Below are positions 14,223 through 14,845 of a stretch of 14,845 nucleotides of DNA, in pieces. The notes below the pieces were generated by a model. It worked only from the letters and a program-made list of their open reading frames with translations. It did no database searches and was not told where the DNA came from. The stretch spans positions 1 through 14,845 of the forward strand of contig CAJWER010000055.1 of the NCBI GenBank assembly GCA_913030785.1, given 5' to 3'. Positions within the stretch are counted from its first letter, which is position 1; each line of letters starts with the position of its first letter. This DNA comes from an uncultured Chloroflexota bacterium. GTDB taxonomy: Bacteria; Chloroflexota; Dehalococcoidia; Lucifugimonadales; CAJWER01. Position numbers and translations under genes: made by a program.

Positions 14223-14253
14223 GGCGGTAGCCTAGACTCGCCGCCCTACCGCC
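14223..14253. promoter_or_regulatory. 8-bp leader hairpin upstream of solute-binding protein gene
   Basis: GGCGGTAG (14223-14230) pairs perfectly with CTACCGCC (14246-14253) around a 15-nt loop. It ends 17 nt before the Shine-Dalgarno AAGGAG at 14271-14276, so it could influence translation or be an operator. The AT-rich GCTTAATAGG just after it does not resemble a terminator tail. Confidence 0.35.
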
Positions 14254-14286
14254 GCTTAATAGGCCGGTCCAAGGAGTAAGAAATCA

Positions 14287-14845
14287 GTGACTACAAATAT
14301 CGTCCGGTTCGAAACGATCGTGCCGAACATACTCACAATCTGTACGTATACGGAATTCGCTCCATTCGCATATGAAGAACACGGCAAGATCGTCGGTTCA
14401 GACATCTTCCTCCTCGAATGTTTTGCACGGGAAATGGGATTGGGTACCAATATTATTAAGAAGGAATTTGCAGGGCTTTGGCTTACGCCTGGCAATGGGG
14501 AGTGTGATGTAGCCGCTGCTGGGATGATGGCGCATGTAGACCGCGATCTTGGCCTCGGCGGTGTCTGGAGCCGGTCCTACATGCGGGTAACGCGCTCACT
14601 GTTGATCCGAAAAACAGATGCCGATGTGCTTAGGAGGCCAGCCGATTTCACCGGGAAGAAGATTGTTGTGACCCCGGCATCAAGCGCCCATATCGATGCC
14701 TACGAACGTTACGAACCACTCGGTTCCACTATAATCCCGGTCGTTCCATCCCAGGACGAAATCGTACGACAGCTTCTCAGTCACGAAGTCGACGCGTTTG
14801 GCGAGGGCAATGTAAGCAATGGATATTTGGCAGAAAAATATGTTG
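14287..14845 (+). CDS. Family-3 extracellular solute-binding-like protein, no signal peptide (3' end outside window)
   Basis: The frame runs from GTG at 14287 to the window end (186 codons) with no stop. AAGGAG at 14271-14276 gives a 10-nt spacer. The protein has the pattern of SBP_bac_3 amino-acid-binding proteins: LTICTYTEFAPFAY (16-29), then KIVGSDIFLLECFAREMG (34-51, the G-x-D element), DVAAAGMMAHVDRD (74-87), and a lobe-2 start GKKIVVTP (123-130). These proteins usually deliver amino or organic acids to an ABC permease. Here the N-terminus (MTTNIVRFETIVPNILTIC) is not a signal peptide: it has no basic n-region plus hydrophobic core, and no lipobox. The related cyclohexadienyl dehydratase fold or a cytoplasmic ligand sensor is therefore a possibility, as is a wrongly placed start. 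The permease and ATPase genes would be expected downstream. Confidence 0.75.
   Translation, partial: MTTNIVRFETIVPNILTICTYTEFAPFAYEEHGKIVGSDIFLLECFAREMGLGTNIIKKEFAGLWLTPGNGECDVAAAGMMAHVDRDLGLGGVWSRSYMRVTRSLLIRKTDADVLRRPADFTGKKIVVTPASSAHIDAYERYEPLGSTIIPVVPSQDEIVRQLLSHEVDAFGEGNVSNGYLAEKYV

Larger units (their letters stand above)
13911..14286. other. 376-bp gene-free region with several inverted repeats
   Basis: No frame here looks like a gene and no tRNA fold was seen. Inverted repeats are layered through it. A near-palindrome lies at 13952-13970. GGCTAAG at 13988-13994 pairs with CTTAGCC at 14048-14054, enclosing AACTC/GAGTT at 14002-14017. CCGTC/GACGG lies at 14076-14090 with a 5-nt loop, and an 8-bp stem lies at 14223-14253. 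The region would hold the end of the amidohydrolase transcript and the promoter or leader of the solute-binding protein gene. No convincing -35/-10 pair was recognised. A structured leader RNA is possible, though short stems also arise by chance in GC-rich DNA. Confidence 0.4.

Noticed and set aside
1..14845. CRISPR array, tRNA/rRNA, prophage or insertion-sequence genes
   Set aside because: No regularly spaced direct repeats, RNA gene signatures, transposase/integrase motifs or terminal repeats were found on either strand.

Overview
The window looks like an environmental (metagenome-type) bacterial contig. The gene set points to Chloroflexota, most likely a SAR202/Dehalococcoidia-like lineage: enolase-superfamily, DHDPS-family, amidohydrolase, FMN hydroxy-acid oxidase and PIG-L deacetylase genes, many GTG/TTG starts, and a G-run palindromic intergenic repeat. 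This assignment is an inference from gene content; no rRNA or marker gene is present. No tRNA, rRNA, CRISPR array, transposase or integrase was seen.

Layout. (a) 1-1428: a fragment of an esterase-like, cysteine-rich gene (+) runs head-on into the truncated 3' end of a sulfatase gene (-). Both genes are broken at about 570-625, which suggests a chimeric join or a real rearrangement. (b) 1581-5171 (+): an enolase-superfamily acid-sugar dehydratase, a DHDPS/NAL-family lyase and an imidazolonepropionase-like amidohydrolase. (c) 5230-6690 (-): a UlaG-like metallo-beta-lactamase-fold hydrolase followed 3 nt later by a membrane-anchored protein with an RNRAVH (HEPN-like) motif. (d) 6788-7873 (+): a Gfo/Idh/MocA dehydrogenase. 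(e) 7978-8874 (-): a PIG-L/LmbE-type deacetylase. (f) 9043-10125 (+): an FMN-dependent alpha-hydroxy-acid oxidase, divergent from (e) across an 11-bp inverted repeat. (g) 10264-11409 (-) and 11645-13910 (+): three related amidohydrolases (COG3964-like). Two are a coupled tandem pair with all metal ligands. The third is divergent and has lost the lysine and two histidine ligands. (h) 13911-14286: a 376-bp gene-free stretch with several inverted repeats. (i) 14287-end (+): the start of a family-3 solute-binding protein with no visible signal peptide.

The genes read as a catabolic island for small oxygenated organic acids, possibly acylated or sulfated. Sulfatase, amidohydrolases/esterases and the deacetylase would unmask substrates. 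The enolase-family dehydratase and hydroxy-acid oxidase would make 2-oxo acids, and the DHDPS-family lyase would cleave or dehydrate them. The short transcription units point to several small regulons rather than one operon. No dedicated regulator gene is present. The most unusual items are the metal-ligand-depleted amidohydrolase, the membrane RxxxxH protein coupled to an MBL-fold enzyme, the inverted repeats in divergent promoters, and the junction at the left end.
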